Shown here: one piece after another, positions 17,834 to 25,574 of the stretch | How positions within the stretch are numbered: the stretch's first letter is position 1 | Layout: each line of letters opens with the position of its first letter | Assembly (NCBI GenBank): GCA_964431545.1 | Contig: CAYSLC010000021.1 | Location: forward strand, 1 to 42,360 | Length of the DNA stretch: 42,360 nucleotides | Direction: 5' to 3' | Source: CAYSLC01 sp964431545 | GTDB taxonomy: Bacteria > Desulfobacterota > Desulfobacteria > Desulfobacterales > JAABSP01 | Made by a program: the position numbers and the translations under genes | Notes under the pieces: model-generated | Seen by the model: only the letters and a program-made list of their open reading frames with translations | Told to the model about the DNA's origin: nothing | Databases searched by the model: none

Positions 17834-19441
17834 TCAGAAAAACTTATCCATAAAGCGGGACAAGCTTTCCATATCGAAAGACATCGTGGAGCTGCTTTTC
17901 AGTTCAGCCAGATCCTCGAAAAGCGAGTTTGCGGTTTGATACCGCTTTTCTCGATCCTTTTCCAGGCATTTCATTACTATTCTGTTCAACTCATCATTTA
18001 CGTAATAGAGAACTTTTTTAATTGGTTCTATCTCTTTCTTGGGTATAATGCTGATCGCCTCGTAGTCGGATGAAAATTTATACAAACGTTTCCCAGTCAA
18101 AATTTCATAAAAGATTATTCCTAAAGAGTAAATATCGGAGCGGTGGTCAACCGATTCTCCGCTCGCCTGTTCCGGGGAAAGATAACCAAGTTTCCCTTTT
18201 ATCACACCAGCTTGAGTCATCTGTGGATCCGTGCTGGCTTTTGAAATCCCAAAATCACTGATCTTTACTTCACCTTCATAAGATAGCAATATATTCTGAG
18301 GGCTGATATCTCTATGGACGATGTTGAGCTGTTCTCCGGTAATCTCATCTCTCCTGGTATGAGAATAGTGAAGTCCCTTGGCAACCTGAGAGATGATATA
18401 GGTTGCTTCATCCACCCGGAAGGCTCTGTCCAGATTGATTAACTTCGCCATAATCTCAGCCAGGTTTCTACCCCGAACGTACTCCATCACGATGAAATAG
18501 GAATCATTATATTTCCGATAATCATAAATCTGTATGATATTCGGGTGTTGCAAAACGCCAGCGATTCGCGCCTCCCTCCCGAGCATCTCGACGTATTCAG
18601 GATTTTGGGATAAATGCGGAAGAACCTTTTTTACCGCAACGGTTCTACGAAATCCATCCTCCCGAATCTGATCCGCGATGTATAATTCCGCCATCCCCCC
18701 CTGGGCGATTTTGTCTTTTAAGATGTAAGGACCAAATTGATTTCCGTCCTTTTTGGACCGCCTTTTTACCTTTTCCTTCAGAACAGTCGATAAGGAAAAG
18801 CCTTTTGAAATGATCAGAAAGGATAGATACAACGCCACGGGGGATAGAAGAAAGATCCAGGCTATTAAAAGCAGGAAATATCCTCTCAACAGGTTTGGCC
18901 TCATGGAGAGGATATTCAGGTAAAAGCTCCCTATTTTTTTGCTTTGAATCTTGATTTCTGATCGATACCCGACGATCACTCTTTTTTCATCTGAAAAGCG
19001 GACGCTGCAACGAACCTCATCATAAATACCGATTACATGATCCTGTTCTCCTCCTTCAAAACGCTTTCCGATCTTATCGGGCTCACTGTGCGCCAGAATC
19101 CGGTCCTCGGCATCGAGGATCCCAATAGACCTGAATCTATCCTGTTCCAGTTCACTTTCAGCCTCATTGATAAGATCAGCCAACATACTCTGATCCTTTT
19201 CGACAAGTGCGCGGACCAATTTGATCCATTGCTGTGAGCCCATGCCCTTCTTGTCGGTATACCGTTTTGTAATCGTAAAGCCGGTCTTATAATACTGATC
19301 CGTCAGGTTTTCGGTTATATCTTGAATAACGGCTTGCCTGAACTGTTCTGTTTTCGCCTGGTAAAAGAAAAATCCGCCTATCGAGGCCCCAATCCATAAA
19401 AGGATGAAGAGTATGAAGAATCGTTTACTGATCAATTTCAT
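17834..19441 (-). CDS. Transmembrane Ser/Thr protein kinase with periplasmic sensor region, T6SS-linked
   Basis: A 535-aa kinase with its catalytic domain at the C-terminus. Membrane helix 1 (about 8-27) and helix 2 (about 186-211) enclose a periplasmic region of roughly 158 residues that could be a sensor of the Cache type. The kinase domain spans about 238-515: glycine loop IAQGGMAELY (245-254), VAVKK with catalytic Lys271, HRDISPQN with Asp378, DFG with Asp396, and SPEQ at 422-425. All catalytic residues are present. The topology is reversed relative to PpkA-type kinases, whose sensor region follows the kinase. As first gene of the T6SS operon it probably gates secretion by phosphorylating a partner. 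No partner phosphatase gene is visible. The ATG at 19441 has only a weak ribosome binding site. Confidence 0.93.
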   Translation of the reverse strand: MKLISKRFFILFILLWIGASIGGFFFYQAKTEQFRQAVIQDITENLTDQYYKTGFTITKRYTDKKGMGSQQWIKLVRALVEKDQSMLADLINEAESELEQDRFRSIGILDAEDRILAHSEPDKIGKRFEGGEQDHVIGIYDEVRCSVRFSDEKRVIVGYRSEIKIQSKKIGSFYLNILSMRPNLLRGYFLLLIAWIFLLSPVALYLSFLIISKGFSLSTVLKEKVKRRSKKDGNQFGPYILKDKIAQGGMAELYIADQIREDGFRRTVAVKKVLPHLSQNPEYVEMLGREARIAGVLQHPNIIQIYDYRKYNDSYFIVMEYVRGRNLAEIMAKLINLDRAFRVDEATYIISQVAKGLHYSHTRRDEITGEQLNIVHRDISPQNILLSYEGEVKISDFGISKASTDPQMTQAGVIKGKLGYLSPEQASGESVDHRSDIYSLGIIFYEILTGKRLYKFSSDYEAISIIPKKEIEPIKKVLYYVNDELNRIVMKCLEKDREKRYQTANSLFEDLAELKSSSTMSFDMESLSRFMDKFF

Positions 19442-19576
19442 TTCGACTTGAGGGATTCATCGGGAGATTTTCTCGATTACGTTCCCATTGACGGGTGTAA
19501 CTCTCCCGCTCATGAGACATTTGTAAATGAACGCCATCGGTCCATACTTATTATCAAATCCCAGAGACAGGTGACT

Positions 19577-19598
19577 GTGAACGCAATGAGCCGTTCAC
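19577..19598. repeat. Inverted repeat GTGAACG-N8-CGTTCAC
   Basis: Two perfect 7-bp arms with an 8-bp spacer, downstream of the candidate promoter in the leader of the T6SS operon. It could bind a dimeric regulator as DNA, or fold as a stem-loop in RNA. Nothing in the window identifies the regulator. Confidence 0.5.
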
Positions 19599-19623
19599 TA
19601 TCAACTTCAAATGGATTTTTCTA

Positions 19624-19651
19624 TCAATACTATGATTATCAATTTTGTCAA
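19624..19651 (-). promoter_or_regulatory. Candidate sigma-70 promoter of the T6SS operon
   Basis: Reading the minus strand, a perfect TTGACA (19651-19646) is followed after 16 bp by TATTGA (19629-19624). The -35 is consensus and the -10 is poor (three of six bases). It lies about 180 bp before the kinase start, leaving a long leader that includes the inverted repeat at 19577-19598. Confidence 0.4.
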
Positions 19652-19739
19652 GAGGCTTCTCTTTCAAAATCAATCCAATCTGACCTCTTCTGACTCGGCG
19701 GCATCGTAGCCAAGAAAGAAACGGGCGCTACGTTTTCAC

Positions 19740-22076
19740 CTACAACCAGTTCCCGATGAGCAGAAACGGCCCCCAGAAGGCGGGGTGGTCGAAGGTATCT
19801 TGCTGGATGAGGGCGATCTGGGCCTGTTGGAGAGCTTGAGCCTTCCGGCCGCCCGTCTCGTGGAGGTGGGAGTAGAACCGGCGGACCGCCTCGGCGGTGG
19901 CCTCGTCGTCCACGGACCAGAGGGTGGCCAGGGCGCTCCTGGCCCCGGCCTTGACCGCCACGCCGGCGAGCCCCAGGGCCGAACGCTCATCCCCCAGGGC
20001 GGTCTGGCAGGCGCTGAGGCTGAGCAGCTCCACGGGGGTCTTCCGGAACCGCCCCACCCCGATCAGCTCCTCCAGCAGATCCATCTTCAGCCTGCCTTCG
20101 CTGGTCAGGAGGAAGGTGCTGGCCGCGTCTCCCCCGAACTCCCCGTGGGTGGCGAGGTGGACCACGGAATAGGCCCGGCTCCGGAACGCTTCCAGAAGGT
20201 TTTCGTAGGTATAGGCGGCATTGAGGAGCACCGTCCCCCCCAGGATCTCCCGAATGTCCGCCAGCTCCTCCGGCACCGCCGGCAGCGGGGAGAAACCCTG
20301 CCGGGCCTCCGAGAGTCCGGCGAGCAGGGCGGAAACCCGCGCCAGTCCGGCCTTGGAGAGATCGGTGAGGGTGATCCCGGGGATGGTGACCACGGCGTAC
20401 CGCTCCACCAGGAATCCCCGGCCGTCGTGGAGGGTCGAAAAGGGGATGAGGCGCAGCACCCCGTCCGGCGCCACCACCAGGGTCCGGACCTTGTGGGCGG
20501 CCAGCGTGGGCTCCAGGGGTTTGATGAGCCAGTCGTAGAGTCTGCGGGCGTAAAAATGGTACCGCTTGCCGCCCATGGCCTGGAGCTGCCCCCGATACCG
20601 CTCCACCGACCGCCGGAGGGCTTCGCCATCCAGGGCGACCGGGATGTGGTCCATCCGATCGGGCAGGGTCAGCAGGATGGAGACCGCGTCGGGAAAGACG
20701 ATGGGGTAGATCACCGCCGTATGGGCGGGGGCCCGGTCGAGACGGGTCATCCGGGACTGGAGGGCGTTGACGCACTCGTCCTTGAAGAAATTTTCCAACT
20801 CGGCCGTTTTGAGTTCTTCCATGGTGTCCCGGGCCTCCATCAGGTTCTCCTCCCGAACCGATGCATCCGTTGCGGTTTCCGCCTGGGAGATGAGAAGCCG
20901 GGCGAGTCCCAGGTAGACGGGGCGGATGTCCAGCCGGAAGCTGTTCCCGGGCCGCCGCCGCTCCCGGATCAATTCGCCCCGGATCGGGGTCAGGGTCCGG
21001 GTGGCGTCCCGGAAGGCCGCCATCGCCTCCGGAATCCGTCCCTGATTCCGAAGGAGGCGGCCCAGCCGCCACTGCCATTGGTAGAGACTCTTGTGGAAGG
21101 GGCCCTGCTGGGCATGGAAGACGGCCCGGCGGGTCAGGGCCATGGCCTCGTCGACCCTGCCCCGGTCCTCATACAGCCCGCCCAGCGTTCCCCAGGCGCG
21201 GGTGGAGAGACCGTCGTCCCCGAGACGGTCGCCGATTCGGCCGGCCGCCACCAAGGCCCGGTATCGGATCTCGGAGAGGGGATCGGAATGTCGGGGGGAT
21301 TCCCGGCCGATCTCCCCGGCCGCCGTTCCCAGGGCGACCAGAATCTCCCCGGTCTCCCGATTTTCCGGCAGACCGCCGGCGGCGGTCCAGGCATCCCGGA
21401 TCGCCCGGACGGCCGCCTCGGGCTCCCCGGCGTCCAGGTGGGTTCGGGACGCGTTGATCCGGATCCGTGCCCGGAGTCGGCCATGGCCCGGTTCATCCTC
21501 CGCCGGTTCGCAGAGGTTCGCCAAAGCCCGGTCATAGGCGGACAGGGCCTCCGCCGGATCGCCGGAAGCATACCGGGCATTGCCGAGGCCGTTCAGGGCC
21601 GTGGCCAGGGCGAACGGGTCGCCGGCCGCATCCGCCGAATCCCGGGCGGCCGACATCTCCTCCGCCGCCTGGCCCACCCACCCCATGGAGAGGCGGATGT
21701 CCCCCAGCTTTGCGTGGAACAGCGCCGCGGCCTTCGGATCATCGTGGGCGGAGTCGGCCAGGGCCTTCTGGAGGAGGGCCGCGCCTTTTCGATGGAAACC
21801 GATCCTTTGGTAGGCGTCGGCCAGGTGGAGAAGAAGGGAGTGGGACGGTCCGCCCCCCGCGTCCTTCCCGGCCAAGGCCCGCTCCCAGGTCCGGGCCGCC
21901 TCGCGGAAATCGCCCCGGAGGTAGTGGCTTCGCCCGATCTCGACGGCCTCCCGGAACCCCGGGGGCGGGCCCGCGTCCGCCTCCCTTCCCCGGGTGATCC
22001 CCGCCGTCAGGACCGCAACCACGGCCATAAGAATGATCATCCGCCGGGCACACCGCCCAATGCCATTTTCCCTCAT
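19740..22076 (-). CDS. Exported TPR-CHAT domain protein (caspase-like protease)
   Basis: A 778-aa protein with a probable signal peptide (basic start, hydrophobic stretch about residues 13-26), several TPR-like helical repeats (about 35-400), and a C-terminal CHAT domain. The CHAT catalytic dyad is intact: His644 in HLATHGEF and Cys690 in LSACQTALG, followed by AVKAGARSALATLWSVDD. CHAT proteases are caspase relatives; the family includes TPR-CHAT/Csx29 and bacterial separase-like enzymes. The ATG at 22076 has GAGAGGG upstream; longer in-frame versions would put the signal sequence inside the protein. The export signal would place activity in the periplasm or at the membrane. It is divergent from the FecR gene, an association suggesting a joint envelope function. 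The substrate is unknown. Confidence 0.88.
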   Translation of the reverse strand: MRENGIGRCARRMIILMAVVAVLTAGITRGREADAGPPPGFREAVEIGRSHYLRGDFREAARTWERALAGKDAGGGPSHSLLLHLADAYQRIGFHRKGAALLQKALADSAHDDPKAAALFHAKLGDIRLSMGWVGQAAEEMSAARDSADAAGDPFALATALNGLGNARYASGDPAEALSAYDRALANLCEPAEDEPGHGRLRARIRINASRTHLDAGEPEAAVRAIRDAWTAAGGLPENRETGEILVALGTAAGEIGRESPRHSDPLSEIRYRALVAAGRIGDRLGDDGLSTRAWGTLGGLYEDRGRVDEAMALTRRAVFHAQQGPFHKSLYQWQWRLGRLLRNQGRIPEAMAAFRDATRTLTPIRGELIRERRRPGNSFRLDIRPVYLGLARLLISQAETATDASVREENLMEARDTMEELKTAELENFFKDECVNALQSRMTRLDRAPAHTAVIYPIVFPDAVSILLTLPDRMDHIPVALDGEALRRSVERYRGQLQAMGGKRYHFYARRLYDWLIKPLEPTLAAHKVRTLVVAPDGVLRLIPFSTLHDGRGFLVERYAVVTIPGITLTDLSKAGLARVSALLAGLSEARQGFSPLPAVPEELADIREILGGTVLLNAAYTYENLLEAFRSRAYSVVHLATHGEFGGDAASTFLLTSEGRLKMDLLEELIGVGRFRKTPVELLSLSACQTALGDERSALGLAGVAVKAGARSALATLWSVDDEATAEAVRRFYSHLHETGGRKAQALQQAQIALIQQDTFDHPAFWGPFLLIGNWL

Positions 22077-22233
22077 CTGGGGCCCTCTCTTTTCCGCCGG
22101 CCGCGCCGGACCGCTATTCCACTCCCCCCGCTCCTGGGCGGAAATGGTATCTGTATGGTCTCTCTCCTTACCGCAAACCGGCCGGCTTTTCAACGCCGGA
22201 ACCCACCGCACCCGGCCGGAAATGGAAAACCGG

Positions 22234-22262
22234 TTGACAATCAGGCGCCAAACCCCTTAAAA
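22234..22262 (+). promoter_or_regulatory. Candidate promoter of the FecR-domain gene
   Basis: TTGACA (22234-22239), a 17-bp spacer, and TTAAAA (22257-22262), ending 27 bp before the ATG at 22290. The -35 is perfect and the spacing optimal; the -10 is weak. The 213-bp divergent region (22077-22289) is otherwise GC-rich. On the minus strand toward the CHAT gene only a poor TTGAAA/TAAGGA pair was seen, so that promoter is not called. Confidence 0.5.
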
Positions 22263-22289
22263 AACTGGAAGGTTGGAGGGAGGCTACCG

Positions 22290-23093
22290 ATGCAAGGTCA
22301 AACAGCGGAACGCCCCTCGATCCATCGAGGGGAAAGGACAGGCGGCATGGGAGTGGGGGTTTCCAACGGCGGAAGCCCGGTCGGCAGGTACGATCGGAGG
22401 ACTTTTCTCGCCATCGCCTTGCAAATGACGGCCTTGTGTTTCACACGGAGCGGCGAAGCCATGGGCGACCGGTCCCATCCCCAGGGGATCCGGAAGCTGG
22501 AAGGGGAGGTCCGGATCAACGGGGTGGCGGGAAAGATCGGCGACCCGGTCTCCCCCGGCGACGTGGTGACCACCGGTCCCCGCTCCATGGCGGTCTTCGT
22601 TGTGGGACGGGCGGTATTCCTGATCCGGGAGGAGAGCCGGCTGGAACTGACCGCACAACGGCTCGACGGGGATCGGGACCGGGGCAAGGCGGCCCTCAAA
22701 ACGCTGCGGCTGCTCAACGGAAAGCTGCTGTCGGTCTTCGGCGAAGGGGAGGAGCCCACGGTGGAGACCCCCACCCTCATCGCCGGCGTGCGGGGAACGG
22801 GCTTTTACATCGAAGCGGACCCCCGACGGAGCTACATCTGCACCTGCTACGGCACCATCGAGATCATCGCCCGGAAGGCACCGGAACACCGGCAGACGGT
22901 CACCGCCCACCACCACGAGATGGCCCGCTACGTCCATGCCCCGGGCGCCGAGGTGATCATCGAGGAGGCCCCCATGCGGAACCATACGGACGCGGAACTG
23001 ATTCTGCTGGAGTCGATGGTGGGCCGAAAACCCCCGTTTGTCGGGGACGAAACCGTCCCCCACCGCAAAAAAAGGGGAAGGAATGGGTATTAG
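22290..23093 (+). CDS. FecR-domain protein with Tat-like signal
   Basis: A 267-aa protein. Residues 1-35 are polar, then DRRTFLAIAL (35-44) matches the twin-arginine pattern R-R-x-hydrophobic-hydrophobic, followed by a short hydrophobic region and a possible SGEA cleavage site near 54-57. The FecR fold spans about 68-192, with GDPVSPGDVV, ETPTLIAGVRGTGFYIEA and a CTC pair (Cys184, Cys186). A triple His follows at 207-209. FecR domains are periplasmic; classic FecR signals to an anti-sigma factor, but stand-alone versions like this lack that N-terminal part and their role is unknown. The CxC pair could form a disulfide or bind metal. The ATG at 22290 follows GGAGGGAGG. It diverges from the CHAT gene. 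Confidence 0.86.
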   Translation: MQGQTAERPSIHRGERTGGMGVGVSNGGSPVGRYDRRTFLAIALQMTALCFTRSGEAMGDRSHPQGIRKLEGEVRINGVAGKIGDPVSPGDVVTTGPRSMAVFVVGRAVFLIREESRLELTAQRLDGDRDRGKAALKTLRLLNGKLLSVFGEGEEPTVETPTLIAGVRGTGFYIEADPRRSYICTCYGTIEIIARKAPEHRQTVTAHHHEMARYVHAPGAEVIIEEAPMRNHTDAELILLESMVGRKPPFVGDETVPHRKKRGRNGY

Positions 23094-24079
23094 GGGGAAA
23101 AGGGCGACTGCCGGCTGCCGTCCTGGGTCTGCATCATCTCGATGGCGGTGAGCACCCGCCGGGCCTTTTCGTGGCCCAGGCCGGCGGCGGCCCGGAGATC
23201 GTCCATGGCCATGGTCTGATTGTCCTGTTTCAGGTGAAGGATGCCCCGGTTGAAGTAGGCCTGATCGGCGGAAGGATCGAGATCGATGGCCCGGGTGAAG
23301 GAGATGATCGCCTCGTCATACTTTCCGGACCGGTAGAAGTAGTACCCCCGTTTGTTCCAATCCACCTCCCCGTTCTCGGCATCCTCCAGCCGTGAGGGGA
23401 CCGATTCGAACACATGCCCGCAGTACCGGCACAGCTGGGCGTTGGGCCACGCCTTTTCCGCGCAGCGGGGGCAGACCTTCATGGGCCGGTAGCCGTTGAG
23501 GGCCTCCTTCTCCTTGAGCTTCTTGTTGAAGGTGACCCGGTATTTCTCCATGATCCGGCGGAGAAACTCGGCAAAAGCCTTCTCGTCGAAGCTGTAGATC
23601 TCGATCTGGTGATCGATCTCCTGCTGGACGATCCGCTGGTTCTCCTCGTAATCGGGCAGAATCAGGGAAAAGTCGGCCAACAGTTCGATGATCTGCCCGT
23701 ACTTGTCCAGCTGGAGGTTCTGAATCGCGGCGGAGGCGCCCATCTCGTTTTTGATGTTGTCGATCTTGAAGTAGTCCACGGCGTTCTTGATGAGGGTCTG
23801 GGTTCCGTTGCGGATGGTTCGCTCCAACGTGGTGGTGTCGTGCTCCTTCTTGAGCTTGTGGATCTTGAGGTTGTATTTTTTCCGGACCTTCTGGAGGATC
23901 TCATTGAACTGGATCTCCATCTCTTTCTTGGTCAGGAAATAGGTGATCAACAGAAAGGCCGTGAAGGACAACAGGGAAGATATGAAGGCGACGTTCTGAT
24001 TCAACTCCTGGAACGACAGGTAGGCGGAGAGCGCCACACCGATGAGCCCCAGAATGATCAGGTTCACGTAAATGTGCAT
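23090..24079 (-). CDS. Membrane-anchored zinc-ribbon and TPR protein
   Basis: I do not recognise a named family for this 329-aa protein. It has two N-terminal membrane helices (about 5-22 and 30-50), a long charged helical, probably coiled-coil segment (52-195), a four-cysteine zinc ribbon (C203, C206, C217, C220; CPRC and CRYCG) and a C-terminal TPR unit pair (about 240-310, RGYYFYRSGKYDEAIISF). The soluble part should be cytoplasmic, since zinc ribbons are usually reduced. The ATG at 24079 has GGAGAAGGA upstream; an in-frame start 27 codons earlier has no support. Its stop codon overlaps that of the FecR gene (shared bases 23091-23092), so the two converge head-on. It may be an adaptor for protein complexes. 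Confidence 0.8.
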   Translation of the reverse strand: MHIYVNLIILGLIGVALSAYLSFQELNQNVAFISSLLSFTAFLLITYFLTKKEMEIQFNEILQKVRKKYNLKIHKLKKEHDTTTLERTIRNGTQTLIKNAVDYFKIDNIKNEMGASAAIQNLQLDKYGQIIELLADFSLILPDYEENQRIVQQEIDHQIEIYSFDEKAFAEFLRRIMEKYRVTFNKKLKEKEALNGYRPMKVCPRCAEKAWPNAQLCRYCGHVFESVPSRLEDAENGEVDWNKRGYYFYRSGKYDEAIISFTRAIDLDPSADQAYFNRGILHLKQDNQTMAMDDLRAAAGLGHEKARRVLTAIEMMQTQDGSRQSPFSP

Positions 24080-24404
24080 ACTACATATCCTTCTCCCGGT
24101 CGATTCATCGCTGATTTCCAAAGGCCCACCATCGGACCCCCGCGAGGCCCTTTGGGCCACGGGGGAACCATTAAAAAAATAATAAATGATAATAAAATAT
24201 TACGACCCACCCCTGTCGCACGTTCCTTTATGGTATATTTCATATTACGAAGAAACAAATCAATGGGGAAAAGGGGGTATTCACGGGTAGAATTATCCTA
24301 CTGGACCGGAAACACGGAGCATTTTGATCTTGACAGGCCTCTCGGCTTTCCGTATTCTATTATATTTTAGTATTTGAGAAACCCTCTTGCGAAACGGAGT
24401 TCCC
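24080..24404. other. Divergent intergenic region
   Basis: About 325 bp between the zinc-ribbon/TPR gene (minus) and the exchanger gene (plus). The stretch near 24170-24265 is strongly AT-rich and suits a promoter for the minus gene, but no convincing -35/-10 pair was found on that strand. A small perfect hairpin GGCCC-TTT-GGGCC lies at 24146-24158. The plus-strand promoter is listed separately. No coding sequence is supported here. Confidence 0.6.
24330..24358 (+). promoter_or_regulatory. Candidate sigma-70 promoter of the exchanger gene
   Basis: TTGACA (24330-24335), 17-bp spacer, TATTCT (24353-24358, four of six bases match consensus), 46 bp before the TTG start at 24405. This is the best-looking promoter in the window. 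Confidence 0.6.
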
Positions 24405-25547
24405 TTGCTCGATGCGGTCCTGGACTTGGTCTCCACACACTGGCTGGTGGGGTCCGGCCTGTTCGTCCTGGCGGCTTCCTGCTATCTGTTGTTCATCATC
24501 TCCGGTCCCCTGGAGGTGGTCGGCGGCAGACTCGGACGGCTCCTCAAACTCCCCGAGGAGGTGGTCGCGTCCACCTTCCAGGCCATGGCAACCTCCGGAC
24601 CCGAGATCGTCATGGCGATCCTGGCGGCCACTCCCTTCATCGCGGGAGAGGCGTGGCAGATGCTGGAGATGGGGGAGAAGGCCTCCTCCGGCACCCTGAA
24701 CATGGCGTTTTCGGCCATGGCCAACCTCCTGGGCATCGGCGCCGTGGCCATCGTATTCATGATCCGCATGGGGAGGGTCGAACCGGACGGTCTGGTGCCG
24801 GCCCGGCCCAGCACCGTCATCGGTCTGGGCTTCTATATCCCGGCTTCGGGGTGCCTGGCCGCCTTTATCCACGACGGCCTGCTGACGGAGACGGAAGCCT
24901 GGGTCCTCATGATCATCGGGATCTTCTTCATCCTCTCCCAGTTCATCGTCCCGAATCTGATCGGGCGGATCTGGCCCTCGGCGGAGGAGCGAGCCGCGGA
25001 CCGCGGGGAGGAACCGATCGGTGACTGGGAGGGCGCGCCGCCGGTGCCGGAGCTGCGTTCCGCCCCCCGGAGGTGGACAAAGGAGATGCTCTTCAACGGC
25101 TTTGTCTACGCGTTTCTGATCTTCGGCGTGGTGGTCTTCGTTCGGGAGTCCATGGGGGCCACATTCAACATGGCCTCCACCGGGCTGGTCTCGGTGGGGG
25201 GGATCCTGATCATGTTCACCAGCTATGTGAGCAGCTTTCCGGAGTTCATGATGGCCTTCCGGTATACGGTGGCCGACAAGAAGGACGCGCTGCTCGGCAT
25301 GCTCTTCGGCTCCAACGTGATCGATCTGGCCTTCGCGGGATTCCGGGCCATGTGGCTCCATGAGACCCTGCCGGTCTACACCACCGGCCCGTATCCATGG
25401 CTTCTCCCCTACTACATCTGGGCACTGCCGGTGATCGCGACCCTCCTTCTGCTGGGGCTGATCACCCGGTCGTTGAAATGGAAGCACGCCGTGCCCATGG
25501 TGGGGTTTTACGTGATCTATATCATCAGCGGCTTCAGGGTCCTCTAA
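24405..25547 (+). CDS. CaCA-superfamily cation exchanger (Na+/Ca2+ exchanger type)
   Basis: A 380-aa polytopic inner-membrane protein with about ten hydrophobic segments in two halves, the layout of CaCA antiporters, which exchange Ca2+ or other cations for Na+ or H+. Alpha-repeat 1 includes ATSGPEIVMAIL (62-73); alpha-repeat 2 has SSFPEFMMAF (276-285) and LFGSNVIDL (300-308). Glu67 and Glu280 match the ion-binding acids. The GN-x-x-GSN part of repeat 1 is not conserved here (residues 96-110), so transport selectivity is unclear. A polar loop (about 190-224) joins the halves. The TTG start at 24405 has CGGAG at proper distance; another TTG at 24387 gives six more residues but no ribosome binding site. 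Confidence 0.85.
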   Translation: MLDAVLDLVSTHWLVGSGLFVLAASCYLLFIISGPLEVVGGRLGRLLKLPEEVVASTFQAMATSGPEIVMAILAATPFIAGEAWQMLEMGEKASSGTLNMAFSAMANLLGIGAVAIVFMIRMGRVEPDGLVPARPSTVIGLGFYIPASGCLAAFIHDGLLTETEAWVLMIIGIFFILSQFIVPNLIGRIWPSAEERAADRGEEPIGDWEGAPPVPELRSAPRRWTKEMLFNGFVYAFLIFGVVVFVRESMGATFNMASTGLVSVGGILIMFTSYVSSFPEFMMAFRYTVADKKDALLGMLFGSNVIDLAFAGFRAMWLHETLPVYTTGPYPWLLPYYIWALPVIATLLLLGLITRSLKWKHAVPMVGFYVIYIISGFRVL

Positions 25548-25574
25548 TTCCGCCAGATGAGATCCGTGACGTAA

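Larger units (their letters stand above)
19442..19739. other. AT-rich intergenic region carrying the likely T6SS operon promoter
   Basis: About 298 bp between the stop of the CHAT gene and the kinase start, both minus strand. It contains a promoter candidate, an inverted repeat (19577-19598), three copies of TATCAA (19599, 19622, 19637), and a 6-bp inverted repeat CGTAGC/GCTACG (19705-19732) just after the CHAT stop. No T-run follows that repeat on the minus strand, so it is not a convincing terminator. No gene with coding features was found, and no sigma-54 motif was seen. Confidence 0.6.

Noticed and set aside
19448..19693. 81-codon plus-strand open frame in the T6SS leader
   Set aside because: No ribosome binding site or recognisable features, and it covers the promoter and repeats of the opposite strand.
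19705..19732. Inverted repeat CGTAGC/GCTACG after the CHAT stop as a terminator
   Set aside because: Stem of only six pairs, 16-base loop and no T-run on the minus strand.
19442..19739. Sigma-54 promoter for the T6SS operon
   Set aside because: No GG-N10-GC pattern of the TGGCAC-N5-TTGC type was seen on the minus strand.
19785..22289. Very long plus-strand open frame opposite the CHAT gene, running on into the FecR gene
   Set aside because: Its translation is Gly/Arg/Pro-rich low-complexity sequence typical of the antisense of a GC-rich gene. Only the part from 22290, which has a ribosome binding site, Tat-like signal and FecR domain, is real.
22284..23063. 259-codon minus-strand open frame opposite the FecR gene
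   Set aside because: No ribosome binding site or domain; the plus strand has a convincing FecR protein with promoter.
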